Origin: Nitrosospira sp. Is2 | Lineage (GTDB): Bacteria; Pseudomonadota; Gammaproteobacteria; Burkholderiales; Nitrosomonadaceae | Direction of reading: 5' to 3' | NCBI RefSeq assembly: GCF_033095785.1 | Contig: NZ_CP137134.1 | Location: forward strand, 1,116,001 to 1,180,000 | Length of the DNA stretch: 64,000 bases | Part shown: positions 8,934 through 18,235 of the stretch, piece by piece | Position numbering within the stretch: the stretch's first letter is position 1 | Layout of the letters: every line of letters starts with the position of its first letter | The notes under the pieces: generated by a model | The model's input: only the letters and a program-made list of their open reading frames with translations | Databases searched by the model: none | Told to the model about the DNA's origin: nothing | Made by a program: the position numbers and the translations under genes

Positions 8934-9839
8934 ATGCGCACATTTCAGGAAATCATTTTTACGCTCCAGCAGTATTGGAGCAATGAGGGTTGCGCACTCC
9001 TCCAGCCCTATGACATGGAAGTGGGAGCAGGAACATCCCATACTGCAACGTTTTTACGCGCGCTGGGCCCTGAACCCTGGAAGGCTGCCTACGTGCAGCC
9101 CGCTCGCCGGCCAAAGGACGGTCGTTACGGTGAAAACCCAAACCGGCTTCAGCACTACTATCAGTTTCAGGTAGTGCTGAAGCCAGCACCATCCAATATC
9201 CTGGAACTTTACCTCGGCTCGCTAAAAGAACTCGGACTGGATCTGAAACAGAACGATGTCCGCTTCGTCGAGGATGACTGGGAAAACCCGACCCTCGGTG
9301 CCTGGGGCCTGGGCTGGGAAGTCTGGCTGAACGGAATGGAAGTTACCCAGTTCACCTATTTTCAGCAGGTGGGCGGCTTGAATTGCAAACCAATCACAGG
9401 CGAAATCACTTACGGCCTGGAGCGGCTTGCGATGTATCTGCAGGGAGTGGAAAACGTCTTCGAGCTGACCTGGACCGAAGGACTCTCCTACTTTGACGTA
9501 TACCACCAGAATGAAGTCGAGCAATCAGCCTACAATTTCGAGCATAGCAATGTGGATTTGCTGCTGACAGCGTTTGCCAGCCACGAAAGCCAGGCGAAAT
9601 ATCTGGTGGAGCAGGAACTGGCATTACCGGCCTATGAGCAGGTGCTGAAAACTGCGCACACTTTTAACCTGCTGGATGCGCGCGGCGCGATTTCCGTGAC
9701 CGAGCGGGCTGCATATATTGCGCGAATTCGCGATCTCGCCCGCAGCGTGGCTCAAACCTATTACGAAAGCCGTAAACGCTTAGGTTTCCCGTTGGCGCCA
9801 CGCACATGGGCGGAGCAAATGCTGGAGAGTACAGCTTGA
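8934..9839 (+). CDS. glyQ: Glycyl-tRNA synthetase alpha subunit
   Basis: Catalytic subunit of the alpha2-beta2 bacterial GlyRS, which charges tRNA-Gly. I place the start at ATG 8934, giving 301 residues that begin MRTFQEIIFTLQQYW, the family's usual beginning, with AAGG 6 bases upstream. The open frame reaches back to 8784, but those 50 residues are not family-like. Motifs seen include PYDMEVGAGT, QPARRPKDGRYGENPNR and the class II motif GLERLAMYLQ. Its stop overlaps the start of glyS. Confidence 0.96.
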   Translation: MRTFQEIIFTLQQYWSNEGCALLQPYDMEVGAGTSHTATFLRALGPEPWKAAYVQPARRPKDGRYGENPNRLQHYYQFQVVLKPAPSNILELYLGSLKELGLDLKQNDVRFVEDDWENPTLGAWGLGWEVWLNGMEVTQFTYFQQVGGLNCKPITGEITYGLERLAMYLQGVENVFELTWTEGLSYFDVYHQNEVEQSAYNFEHSNVDLLLTAFASHESQAKYLVEQELALPAYEQVLKTAHTFNLLDARGAISVTERAAYIARIRDLARSVAQTYYESRKRLGFPLAPRTWAEQMLESTA

Positions 9840-12019
9840 GCAACGCAACCAAAAACCTGCTGATTGAACTGCTCGTCGAGGAGTTGCCCCCAAAGTCATT
9901 ACGGAAACTCGGGAACAGTTTTGCCACCGAACTGTTCGAGCAGCTGAAAGAAGACGGATTGTTAGCGGAGACGAGTCGTCCTATAGCCTATGCATCCCCC
10001 CGCCGGCTCGGCGTCCACATTACCGATGTCCGCTCCAGTTCGCCAGAGCGGGTGGAAAAGAAGAAACTCATGCCCTCGTCGATCGCATTCAATCCGGACA
10101 ACAGCTGGAGCGAAGCGCTTCGGAAGCGTCTGGCGAAAGATCAGATTTATCCGGTGGACATCGAAACGGGGAACTTCAGCCTGGTGCGATCGGTGGACGG
10201 CTCGACTGAGTATATCTACCTGGAGGGAACAAATGGGGGCGAGCCTCTCTCCCGGCTTCTTAACCTGTGCTTGATTTTCGTAATTAGAGAAAAACTGCCC
10301 ATTGCGAAAGCCATGACTTATCAACGCCCGGATGGCTGGACCGATGAAACCTTCGTGCGGCCCGCACACGCGCTCGTCGCGCTGCATGGGGCGGATATCG
10401 TACACGGCGTTGAAGCGCTGGGTTTGACGGCCGGCCGGACGACAAAAGGGCATCGCTTTGAAGTACACGTTGAAACGGTGGAGTTGCGCGATGCCGACAG
10501 TTATGAACAACAACTGGAGATTGAAGGCGCAGTTATAGCCAGCTTTGAAAAACGCCGCAATGCAGTTATAGGACAGCTTCAGGCCGCGACGGCCGGACAA
10601 GGCCTGATTATGATTCAAGATGAAGCTCTGCTGGACGAAGTCACTGCGCTGGTCGAGCGGCCAAACGTGCTGGTGGGCGAATTTGACAGAAAATTTCTGG
10701 ATGTGCCGCAGGAATGCCTGATTCTCACCATGAAAGCGAATCAGAAATATTTCCCGCTAATAGACGAAAATGGCAAGCTCTCTCATAAATTCCTTATCGT
10801 CTCCAACGTTCGTCCGGCTGATGCGAGCCAGATCATTACCGGCAACGAGCGAGTGCTTCGGTCCCGTCTGGCAGACGCAAAATTCTTCTTCGATCAAGAT
10901 CGAAAGAAAACGCTCGCATCGCGTGTGGAAGGCTTGCGCAGAGTCGTGTATCACAACAAACTCGGTACCCAGGCGGAGCGGGTGGAGCGGATATGGGCCA
11001 TTGCGCAGGCGATCGGATTAAAGCTGGGCGGCAATGAGCTCGCAGCGCAAGCGGGCGAAGCCGCGATGCTGTGCAAGGCCGACCTGCTTACTGATATGGT
11101 GGGCGAATTCCCGGAACTGCAAGGCGTCATGGGCTGCTATTACGCCAAACACGACGGTTTGTCGGATGATGTGGCGTATGCGATCGAGGATCATTACAGG
11201 CCACGCTTCGCGGGCGATGAACTGCCGCGCAATACGACCGGCCTAAGTGTAGCCTTGGCGGATAAGCTGGAAACGCTGGTTGGCATGTTTGGCATCGGCC
11301 AGGTCCCGACAGGAGATAAAGACCCGTTTGCGCTGCGCCGTCACGCATTGGGAGTGGTGCGAATCCTGGTGGAACAGGAAGTCCCGCTGCCTCTGGATAC
11401 GCTGCTGCGGCAAGCGGTAAATGTCTTTAACCGAAGTATCAACGATCCTTCAGAAGCACTGAGTCGTTTTATCTACGAGCGGCTTCGCCACTATTTCAGC
11501 GCCGAGTCTTTTGATGAGCACGCGCTCGTATCAGGCAAGAGAGTTTACGTCGAACCTGCCGACCGTATTTTCTCTCCCCAGCAGATCGATGCTGTGCTGG
11601 CCCTGCGTCCGCAATTGCTGAGCGACGTCAAAAAACGTCTTTACGCCGTTCGTGCTTTTGCTGCATTGCCGGAAGCGGAAAGTCTTGCTGCAACCAACAA
11701 ACGGGTGGGAAACATCCTCAAAAAAGCGGATGCAAATATAGATGCTGAGGTGGATACGGGTCTGTTGCAGGAGCCTGCGGAACAGGACTTGCACCGGGCA
11801 TTGAGCCGGATCGCGCCCCAGGCCGAGAAGGCATTTGCAGCAGGCGATTACAGCACCTCGCTACAAATACTGGCTGGACTGAAGGGCCCGGTGGACGGTT
11901 TTTTCGATCACGTGATGGTCAACACCGAGGATGAGTCGCTTCGTCACAACCGCCTCGCATTGCTTGCTCAGTTGCAGCAAGCAATGAACCGGGTCGCAGA
12001 TATTTCCAAGCTGGCATGA
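9836..12019 (+). CDS. glyS: Glycyl-tRNA synthetase beta subunit
   Basis: Non-catalytic, tRNA-binding subunit of GlyRS. From the TTG at 9836 the product has 727 residues and begins NATKNLLIELLVEELPPKSL after Met-Ser, which is the normal GlyS beginning. The TTG shares bases with the glyQ stop (TTGA), giving tight translational coupling. An in-frame ATG at 9806 inside glyQ is the alternative. Conserved blocks include RPAHALVALHG, an HD-like region ADLLTDMVGEFPELQG, and a C-terminal DALR-like anticodon-binding domain. Confidence 0.95.
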   Translation: MSNATKNLLIELLVEELPPKSLRKLGNSFATELFEQLKEDGLLAETSRPIAYASPRRLGVHITDVRSSSPERVEKKKLMPSSIAFNPDNSWSEALRKRLAKDQIYPVDIETGNFSLVRSVDGSTEYIYLEGTNGGEPLSRLLNLCLIFVIREKLPIAKAMTYQRPDGWTDETFVRPAHALVALHGADIVHGVEALGLTAGRTTKGHRFEVHVETVELRDADSYEQQLEIEGAVIASFEKRRNAVIGQLQAATAGQGLIMIQDEALLDEVTALVERPNVLVGEFDRKFLDVPQECLILTMKANQKYFPLIDENGKLSHKFLIVSNVRPADASQIITGNERVLRSRLADAKFFFDQDRKKTLASRVEGLRRVVYHNKLGTQAERVERIWAIAQAIGLKLGGNELAAQAGEAAMLCKADLLTDMVGEFPELQGVMGCYYAKHDGLSDDVAYAIEDHYRPRFAGDELPRNTTGLSVALADKLETLVGMFGIGQVPTGDKDPFALRRHALGVVRILVEQEVPLPLDTLLRQAVNVFNRSINDPSEALSRFIYERLRHYFSAESFDEHALVSGKRVYVEPADRIFSPQQIDAVLALRPQLLSDVKKRLYAVRAFAALPEAESLAATNKRVGNILKKADANIDAEVDTGLLQEPAEQDLHRALSRIAPQAEKAFAAGDYSTSLQILAGLKGPVDGFFDHVMVNTEDESLRHNRLALLAQLQQAMNRVADISKLA

Positions 12020-12549
12020 AACTCGTCATTCTAGATCGTGACGGCGTCATCAATTACGATAGCGACGCCTTTATCAAGACCCCCGACGAGTGGAAACCCA
12101 TTCCCGGCAGCCTGGAAGCCATTGCACGTCTGACGCAGGCCGGCTACAAGGTCGTGGTGGCAACAAATCAATCCGGCATCAGCCGAGGGCTTTTGGATAT
12201 GGTGGCGCTCAACGCCATCAACGACAGGATGTGTAAGGCCGCCAATCAAACTGGGGGACGAATTGATGCAATGTTTTTCTGCCCGCACGCGAGCACCGAC
12301 AATTGCAGCTGCCGCAAGCCCGCAACCGGTATGTTCAAAGAGATTTCGGACCGGTTCGGCCTGGAGTTAAACGGGGTGCCGGCGATTGGCGACTCGCTGC
12401 GTGACTTGCAAGCTGCGGCCGCGGTAGGCGCGGATCCAGTTCTGGTACTGACAGGCAAAGGCAAAAAAACGGCTGCGGCCGGTGGAATGCCGTCAAACAC
12501 GAAAATATTTGCCAATCTCGCCGCCGCGGTTGATGCGCTGACGCAATGA
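12016..12549 (+). CDS. gmhB: D-glycero-beta-D-manno-heptose 1,7-bisphosphate 7-phosphatase
   Basis: HAD-family phosphatase that makes heptose-1-phosphate for the LPS inner core. 177 residues. Nucleophile and acid/base are D7 and D9 in LDRDGVIN, with the structural zinc site in CPHASTDNCSC (C89, H91, C97, C99) and the late motif GDSLRDLQAA. It overlaps glyS by 4 bases (ATGA) and overlaps the acyltransferase gene downstream the same way, so three genes are translated as a chain. Confidence 0.94.
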   Translation: MKLVILDRDGVINYDSDAFIKTPDEWKPIPGSLEAIARLTQAGYKVVVATNQSGISRGLLDMVALNAINDRMCKAANQTGGRIDAMFFCPHASTDNCSCRKPATGMFKEISDRFGLELNGVPAIGDSLRDLQAAAAVGADPVLVLTGKGKKTAAAGGMPSNTKIFANLAAAVDALTQ

Positions 12550-13280
12550 ATTCAGTTTTCACCGTGCTGCGCTCGACACTATACAGTTTGTTGCAGATCA
12601 TCATCACTCCGCTTTATTTTCTCATCATATTGGCGGCGTTTCCCCTTCCACCGATTCGCCGCTATCGGATCACTTCCGGCTGGGCGCATATAATGATGTT
12701 TCTGCTCCGCCTCATCTGTGGCATTCGCTATAGGGTTATTGGCACGGAGCATATCCCCACGGTTCCAAGCATTGTTTTGTCGAAACATCAGTCTGCCTGG
12801 GAAACAATCGCGTTCCAGCAGATATTTCCACCTCAGGTGTGGGTTCTTAAGAAGGAGCTGTTGCGCGTGCCATTTTTTGGCTGGGGCCTGGCCTTGACCA
12901 ACCCCATCGCTATCGATCGAAGTTCCCGAAAAGCCGCGCTAAAACAGATCGTGGAGCAGGGAAAAGACCGGCTGAAGCAAGGATTCTGGATAATAGTCTT
13001 CCCGGAGGGGACACGCATCGCCCCGGGAAAAAAGGGAAAATACGGCATTGGTGGCGCGTGGCTTGGAACCCATACCGGCGCACCCGTCGTACCGGTCGCT
13101 CACAATGCGGGCGAGTTCTGGGGCAAGGATTCTTTTTTGAAACTGCCCGGAACAATTACGGTAAGCATCGGCCCACCGATCAATCCTGCGGAGATGGAAC
13201 CCGGCGATCTCAATGCCAGGGTTGAATCATGGATCGAAGCGGAAATGGTCCTCATTGGGGGCCGAGCAGCCATAATGTAA
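12546..13280 (+). CDS. 1-acyl-sn-glycerol-3-phosphate acyltransferase (PlsC family)
   Basis: 244-residue PlsC/LPLAT acyltransferase, likely making phosphatidic acid at the inner membrane. A hydrophobic N-terminal helix spans about 10-33. The catalytic HX4(D/E) motif is H81-QSAW-E86, with Glu in place of the commoner Asp. The phosphate-binding motif is FPEGTRI (152-158). It overlaps gmhB by four bases. Paralogues of this family vary in substrate, so I do not assign plsC itself. Confidence 0.9.
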   Translation: MNSVFTVLRSTLYSLLQIIITPLYFLIILAAFPLPPIRRYRITSGWAHIMMFLLRLICGIRYRVIGTEHIPTVPSIVLSKHQSAWETIAFQQIFPPQVWVLKKELLRVPFFGWGLALTNPIAIDRSSRKAALKQIVEQGKDRLKQGFWIIVFPEGTRIAPGKKGKYGIGGAWLGTHTGAPVVPVAHNAGEFWGKDSFLKLPGTITVSIGPPINPAEMEPGDLNARVESWIEAEMVLIGGRAAIM

Positions 13281-13314
13281 AATGTATTTAGCTGTTTAGT
13301 TAATAACGTCAGGC

Positions 13315-14070
13315 ATGAAAAAAGCTTTATCCAAGACACAAAAAGAAGGTGGGCTGAAAGCGGGAGAGCTTCGTAATATCCACCTGAACGGCCGCGAGGT
13401 GACGTATATCCTCATGCGCTGCAGGCGGCGAACCATTGGAATGAGGATCGATCGCAGCGGTTTGACTGTCCGCATTCCAGTCAGGGAAACATTACAGTGG
13501 GTCGAATCGGTGCTGGAGAAGAGAGCCGATTGGATCGTTACCAAGCTCAACGAATGGAAGAACAGAAAACCGAGCGGACCGGCATGGGAGGAAGGAAGTA
13601 TTTTTCTATTGCTGGGAGCGCCGTGGCGCGTGACCGTTACGACTGCTGGAACTGTGTGCATGGTCCCGCTGGATATTGGCGCCGGAGTAGAGGAAACACA
13701 GTTCAGATTACCCCTTCCATCCCTGCTGACCGCGCAACAGATAGAACGTGCCGTAATGGACTGGTATCATCATCATGCGCTCGAATGTTTCAGCAGGCGC
13801 ATGACGCTGTACGCGCAAAAGCTTGGCGTTGCGCTGCCGCAGCTACGGCTCTCTCACGCCAGAACCTTGTGGGGAAGTTGCCATTCAAGGGGGGTGGTCC
13901 GCCTTAACTGGCGGTTGATCCAAAAGCCACTCGATCTTGTGGATTACGTCGTGGCCCACGAATTGTCGCACCTGATCGAAATGAATCATTCCCCTGCATT
14001 CTGGCAAACAGTGGAAAGCATATATCCGGACTATAAGGCTGCAAGGAAGCGTTTGAGAATGCTTGGGTGA
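13315..14070 (+). CDS. YgjP/SprT-like zinc metallopeptidase (DUF45)
   Basis: 251 residues. The C-terminal half is the YgjP-like metallopeptidase domain: zinc motif HELSH (H215, E216, H219) followed by MNHSPAFW with the third ligand, probably H225, and the preceding family block ARTLWGSCHSRGVVRLNWRL. No signal peptide, so cytoplasmic. It follows the plsC-like gene by 34 bases, as in many betaproteobacteria. The substrate is unknown. Confidence 0.9.
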   Translation: MKKALSKTQKEGGLKAGELRNIHLNGREVTYILMRCRRRTIGMRIDRSGLTVRIPVRETLQWVESVLEKRADWIVTKLNEWKNRKPSGPAWEEGSIFLLLGAPWRVTVTTAGTVCMVPLDIGAGVEETQFRLPLPSLLTAQQIERAVMDWYHHHALECFSRRMTLYAQKLGVALPQLRLSHARTLWGSCHSRGVVRLNWRLIQKPLDLVDYVVAHELSHLIEMNHSPAFWQTVESIYPDYKAARKRLRMLG

Positions 14071-14205
14071 CGATAGCACCCCGGGGTCAACTCGCGAAAC
14101 CGCGCCGCACTGACGATCAGCGGCCATTTTGCCAAAAGTGACTGCTCCCCGATATATCGTGATCTTTATGGTATATTTTGTATTCTTCTCCGATGACGAT
14201 ACTCC

Positions 14206-14340
14206 ATGCGCACCTTCTGCACCACCGTACTGATACTCCTACTGCTAAACGCGTGCGGCCTTAAGGCGCCGCTCTATCTTCCCCAGGAACCAATAGCACC
14301 GCAACCGCAGCAATCCCAGGATGCAGAGAAGCGGAGGTGA
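14206..14340 (+). CDS. lptM: Small LPS-assembly lipoprotein LptM (YifL-like)
   Basis: A 44-residue reading frame, too short for most ORF filters. It starts MRTFCTTVLILLLLNAC, with the lipobox LNAC (C17) followed by GLKAPLYLP. That matches the conserved (G)LKGPLYLP motif of LptM, which binds and matures the LptD-LptE translocon. The tail is Pro/Gln-rich. It overlaps lysA by four bases (GTGA), and the lptM-lysA pairing is widely conserved. The start ATG is at 14206. Other LPS-export genes (lptD, lptE) are elsewhere in the window. Confidence 0.9.
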   Translation: MRTFCTTVLILLLLNACGLKAPLYLPQEPIAPQPQQSQDAEKRR

Positions 14341-15596
14341 GCAACTCCAAGTCCTTCAGCTATCGTAATGCGGCGCTGTATTGCGAGTCCGTGCCGCTTG
14401 ACCTCATTGCCAGCGAGTTCGGAACACCATGCTACGTTTACTCGCGTCGGGCGCTTGCTGCCGCTTACGCGGAGTTCGACACGGCGTTTGCCGGGCGTGA
14501 CCATCTGGTGTGCTACGCAGTCAAGGCCAACTCTAATCTTGCCATCCTCAATTTATTTGCCGGTCTTGGCAGTGGTTTTGATATTGTTTCGGGCGGAGAG
14601 CTGCATCGGGTATTGAAAGCGGGGGGCGATCCGGGAAAAGTAGTATTTTCCGGAGTGGGAAAACGGCCCGACGAAATGCGGGAAGCGCTGGCCGCAGGCA
14701 TACTCTGCTTTAACGTGGAGTCGGAAGCGGAATTGAAGGTTTTAAATCAGGTGGCGGGAGACGCGAATAAGACTGCGCGCGTGAGCCTGCGGGTCAACCC
14801 CGACGTCGATGCTAAAACTCACCCTTATATCTCGACCGGGCTGAAAGAGAACAAGTTCGGGATTCCGTTCGAAGAAGCCGAAGCGGTTTATGTCTTGGCG
14901 CAAAGCCTTGTTAACGTTCGCGTTAGTGGATTGGACTGCCATATCGGCTCTCAATTGATTGACCTCGATCCTTTTGTGGAAGCCTGCGGCAAAATGCTCG
15001 GACTACTGGATCGCCTTGAAGCCCGGGGCTTACAAATCGATCACCTGGATCTAGGCGGTGGTTTGGGGATTTCCTATTCCGATGAAACACCGCCTCTCGC
15101 GCGGGAGTACGTCGCTGCGTTGTGCGCTTGCGTAAATCATCGCAGACAGCGCATCCTCATCGAGCCAGGGCGCGCACTCGTTGGAAACGCCGGTTTACTG
15201 CTTACGCGGGTCGAGTACCTTAAACATACAGCCCATCGCGATTTCGCGATTGTGGACGCGGCGATGAACGATCTGATGCGTCCGGCGCTGTACGACGCAT
15301 ATCACGAGATTCTTCCGGTATGTCGGACCAAGAGTGGCAGCGCCAAACCGTATCAGGTTGTTGGCCCCGTTTGCGAGACCGGCGACTTCCTCGGACACGA
15401 CCGCAGCCTTGCGCTGTCGCAAGGAGACTTGCTCGCCGTCATGTCAACCGGCGCCTATGGCATGAGCATGAGCTCGAATTACAATACCCGCCCGCGCGCG
15501 GCCGAGGTGATGGTGGATGGCGAGCAATGCCATCTGATCCGCGAACGCGAATCCATGGAGCATTTGACCGCAGGCGAAAAACTTCTCCCCGCGTGA
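14337..15596 (+). CDS. lysA: Diaminopimelate decarboxylase
   Basis: PLP enzyme converting meso-diaminopimelate to lysine. 419 residues, normal length. The PLP lysine is K63 in YAVKANSN. The HIGSQL block, the GGGLGISY phosphate-binding loop and the late GPVCETGDFLG with catalytic cysteine are all present. The GTG start at 14337 overlaps the lptM stop (GTGA), so translation is coupled. It converges on mgtE with a 90-base gap. Confidence 0.96.
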   Translation: MSNSKSFSYRNAALYCESVPLDLIASEFGTPCYVYSRRALAAAYAEFDTAFAGRDHLVCYAVKANSNLAILNLFAGLGSGFDIVSGGELHRVLKAGGDPGKVVFSGVGKRPDEMREALAAGILCFNVESEAELKVLNQVAGDANKTARVSLRVNPDVDAKTHPYISTGLKENKFGIPFEEAEAVYVLAQSLVNVRVSGLDCHIGSQLIDLDPFVEACGKMLGLLDRLEARGLQIDHLDLGGGLGISYSDETPPLAREYVAALCACVNHRRQRILIEPGRALVGNAGLLLTRVEYLKHTAHRDFAIVDAAMNDLMRPALYDAYHEILPVCRTKSGSAKPYQVVGPVCETGDFLGHDRSLALSQGDLLAVMSTGAYGMSMSSNYNTRPRAAEVMVDGEQCHLIRERESMEHLTAGEKLLPA

Positions 15597-15686
15597 TATA
15601 TCTTGCCTAGGGCAACCAACGTTAGACGAGCCCAAGTTCATGCAGGTCATTACTGCAGTTCATATTACCCGGAGGCCGAACTCTGG

Positions 15687-17129
15687 CTAGACCAGAAAAA
15701 GGGTGGCGAGACCCAGGAAAATGAAAAAACCGCCACTGTCGGTAACAGCAGTGATCAGCACGCTCGAGCCCGTGGCAGGATCGCGGCCCAGTCTGTGAAG
15801 GGTTAGCGGGATCAGCACACCCAATAGTGCGGCCAGCAGCAAATTGAGCATCATTGCCAACGTCATAACCAGGCTGAGAGGTACGCTGCGGTAAATAAAG
15901 TAGGCAAACAAACCGACCACCCCTCCCCACACCAGACCGTTTACAGCGCTCACGGCAAGCTCCTTGGCGAAGAGCTTGCGCGCATTGCTCGCATTGACTT
16001 GTCCTAAAGCAAGTGCCCGCACTATCATGGTGATGGTCTGATTGCCCGAGTTCCCGCCAATCCCGGCGATAATAGGCATCAGCGCCGCCAGTGCAACCAG
16101 CTTTTCGATCGAATCTTCGAATATGCCAATGACGCGGGATGCAATAAATGCCGTTACCAAATTAATCGCCAGCCATGGCCACCGGTTCTTCAAACTCTTC
16201 CATACGGGCGCGAACAAATCCTCCTCTTGCAATAAGCCGGCCAAACTAAGCGCTTCGCTTTCCGACTCCTCGCGAATGAAATCCATCACCGCATTCACCG
16301 TCACGCGTCCCACCAGCTTATCCTCGGTGCCAACCACCGCGGCCGACACAAGGTCGTAACGCTCGAATGCCTGGGCCGCTTCGTGCGCCTTTTCATTCGG
16401 GTAAAGCATCACCATCTGCGTAGTCATTATGGAACCAACGCTCGCGCCGGGATCGTTAACCAGCAAGCGCTTAATCGGAAGTACGCCTTTGAGATGCTCG
16501 TTGCGATCCACCACGAACAGTTGATCGGTATGATCCGGCAGTTCATCCAAACGGCGCAGATACCGCAGCACCACCTCCAGGGTTACATCCTCGCGAATCG
16601 TAACGACGTCAAAATCCATTAATGCGCCCACCGAATCTTCAGCATAGGACATCGCAGCGCGTAACTTCTCCCGTTCCTCCATGGGGAGCGACTGGAACAC
16701 ATCATCGAGAACGTACTGAGGGAGATCAGGTGCAAGATCGGCAATTTCATCGGCGTCCAGCTGCTCCGCCGCAGCCAGCATTTCGCCGCTGTTCATGGTG
16801 GCGATCAGCGTTTCGCGTACCGCGTCGGAAACCTCCAGAAGAATTTCGCCATCCCGCTCAGCCTTGACCAAATCCCAGATCAAGAGACGATCTTCAAGCG
16901 GCATGGCTTCCAGAATGTAAGCCACGTCGGCAGGGTGCAGCTTGTCGAGGAGTTTTTGCAGTTCCGCGAGGTTCTGCTTATGCACCAGCGCTTCCACGAG
17001 TTCGTGGCGCGGCATTTGCTGCGTATGCACAAGGCCTTCCACCAGCTTGTGCTTGTGCAACAGATGGAGTACCCGTTGCAAATGCTCTTGCACGTTATCT
17101 GTTTCCCTGAGCTGGTTTGCTTCTGTCAT
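15687..17129 (-). CDS. mgtE: Magnesium transporter MgtE
   Basis: 480 residues in the standard MgtE order: N-terminal superhelical domain (about 30-150), two CBS domains (about 155-285) that sense Mg2+ and gate the channel, a connecting helix, and five C-terminal membrane helices with the family block PIIAGIGGNSGNQT in the pore region. The ATG at 17129 is preceded by AAAGGC on the minus strand. The upstream region holds a hairpin 60-90 bases before the start, listed separately. Confidence 0.95.
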   Translation of the reverse strand: MTEANQLRETDNVQEHLQRVLHLLHKHKLVEGLVHTQQMPRHELVEALVHKQNLAELQKLLDKLHPADVAYILEAMPLEDRLLIWDLVKAERDGEILLEVSDAVRETLIATMNSGEMLAAAEQLDADEIADLAPDLPQYVLDDVFQSLPMEEREKLRAAMSYAEDSVGALMDFDVVTIREDVTLEVVLRYLRRLDELPDHTDQLFVVDRNEHLKGVLPIKRLLVNDPGASVGSIMTTQMVMLYPNEKAHEAAQAFERYDLVSAAVVGTEDKLVGRVTVNAVMDFIREESESEALSLAGLLQEEDLFAPVWKSLKNRWPWLAINLVTAFIASRVIGIFEDSIEKLVALAALMPIIAGIGGNSGNQTITMIVRALALGQVNASNARKLFAKELAVSAVNGLVWGGVVGLFAYFIYRSVPLSLVMTLAMMLNLLLAALLGVLIPLTLHRLGRDPATGSSVLITAVTDSGGFFIFLGLATLFLV

Positions 17130-17537
17130 ACGGAACGCCTTTGGAAACTGCTGAACAAGCCGAACACGAATGTTACGGCGACCTTGCGGATGGAATGCGC
17201 TCTAGGGCAGAGCATTCCATTTCCCTTCGCAGACGCCTGAGGCGGTCCACCCCGCAACCTGCTATACCTGCCGGATTGCAATAAAAGGGGATACTCACCG
17301 CCGGCTTGCGCGCCTGATACCTCTCTCAAGATAAAACGCGGAAGCTTCCACCTCGACCGCTCAGAGGCGGTCTGCGAGCATGTGCGATTTTACCAGCACA
17401 CCGCTCCGCCAGAGCTTATTCCAAGAGGCAGATGAGACAGGATTGTCCAACGCCGGAAAAGGGGCAAGTATTATGACAGGACGAGTAGCGAACTCAAAGG
17501 CGCCCCTGCACAGTGTGGCCGAAAGGAGGCAGGGCTT
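17130..17537. other. Intergenic region between mtgA and mgtE
   Basis: About 400 bases with no gene that I can support. It contains two imperfect hairpins: one at 17190-17218 in the mgtE leader, and one around 17352-17376 (GACCGC/GCGGTC stem) without a T-run. I did not recognise a known Mg2+ riboswitch, but I cannot fold it here. Confidence 0.45.
17190..17218 (-). promoter_or_regulatory. Hairpin in the mgtE leader
   Basis: TGGAATGCGCTCT pairs with AGAGCATTCCA across an AGGGC loop, with a 2-nt bulge. On the minus strand it lies roughly 60-90 bases before the mgtE start. It could be a leader structure or a weak terminator. No U-tract follows it, and function is not established. Confidence 0.35.
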
Positions 17538-18233
17538 TCAGGGAATGGTTGCCGCTGGCATCCGGCGCAGGATGATGCCGGTTTTCTTCAGTAACCAGGG
17601 CGTGCTACGGTTAAGGTCATAAAAACGCGGGTTCGGAATCATGGCCGCAAGACGAGCCGACTGTTCCGCAGTCAACGCCGAGGCTGAAACACCGTAATAA
17701 TAGCGGGTTGCAGCCTCCGCACCAAACACGCCATTGCCCCATTCAATTACATTCAGGTAAACCTCAAGTATTCTTCGTTTAGACATCACTTTCTCCAGCA
17801 TGAAGGTGATGACGGCCTCCTGGAGTTTGCGCCACGGCGTTTTCTCTCCTGAAAGGAACAGATTCTTGGCGAGTTGCTGACTGATCGTAGAACCTCCGGC
17901 CACCACCCGGCCTCTTTGCAGGTTTTTCTGGTATGCCTTTTGAATAGCCTCGAAGTCAAACCCTTCATGCTCCGGAAACTTGCCATCCTCGGCCGCAATA
18001 ACTGCTCGCTTGAGATTGTGTGATATTCCCTCGTAGGGCATCCAGCGCATGCGTAACGTCGCCGCGGGATTTTTCTGTCTTAGCGCGCTCAAACGGTCGC
18101 GCATGAAAGCGGTTGTGGAAGGGTTGTAAGCGTTCCAGTAAACCACGTGACCTAAAATCCACAACTGGTAACCGAGAACCGCTACCAGGAGAAGGAAAAA
18201 AAGACGCAGAAACCAGCGTTTGAGAAATCTCAC
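17538..18233 (-). CDS. mtgA: Monofunctional peptidoglycan transglycosylase
   Basis: GT51 enzyme that polymerises lipid II into glycan strands at the inner membrane. 231 residues. One N-terminal membrane helix (about 8-28) precedes the transglycosylase domain with catalytic E82 in AAEDGKFPEHEGFD and the GGSTISQQLAKNL block. There is no transpeptidase domain, so it is the monofunctional type. The GTG start at 18233 lies two bases after the aroE stop, so the two are co-translated. Confidence 0.95.
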   Translation of the reverse strand: MRFLKRWFLRLFFLLLVAVLGYQLWILGHVVYWNAYNPSTTAFMRDRLSALRQKNPAATLRMRWMPYEGISHNLKRAVIAAEDGKFPEHEGFDFEAIQKAYQKNLQRGRVVAGGSTISQQLAKNLFLSGEKTPWRKLQEAVITFMLEKVMSKRRILEVYLNVIEWGNGVFGAEAATRYYYGVSASALTAEQSARLAAMIPNPRFYDLNRSTPWLLKKTGIILRRMPAATIP

Positions 18234-18235
18234 GC

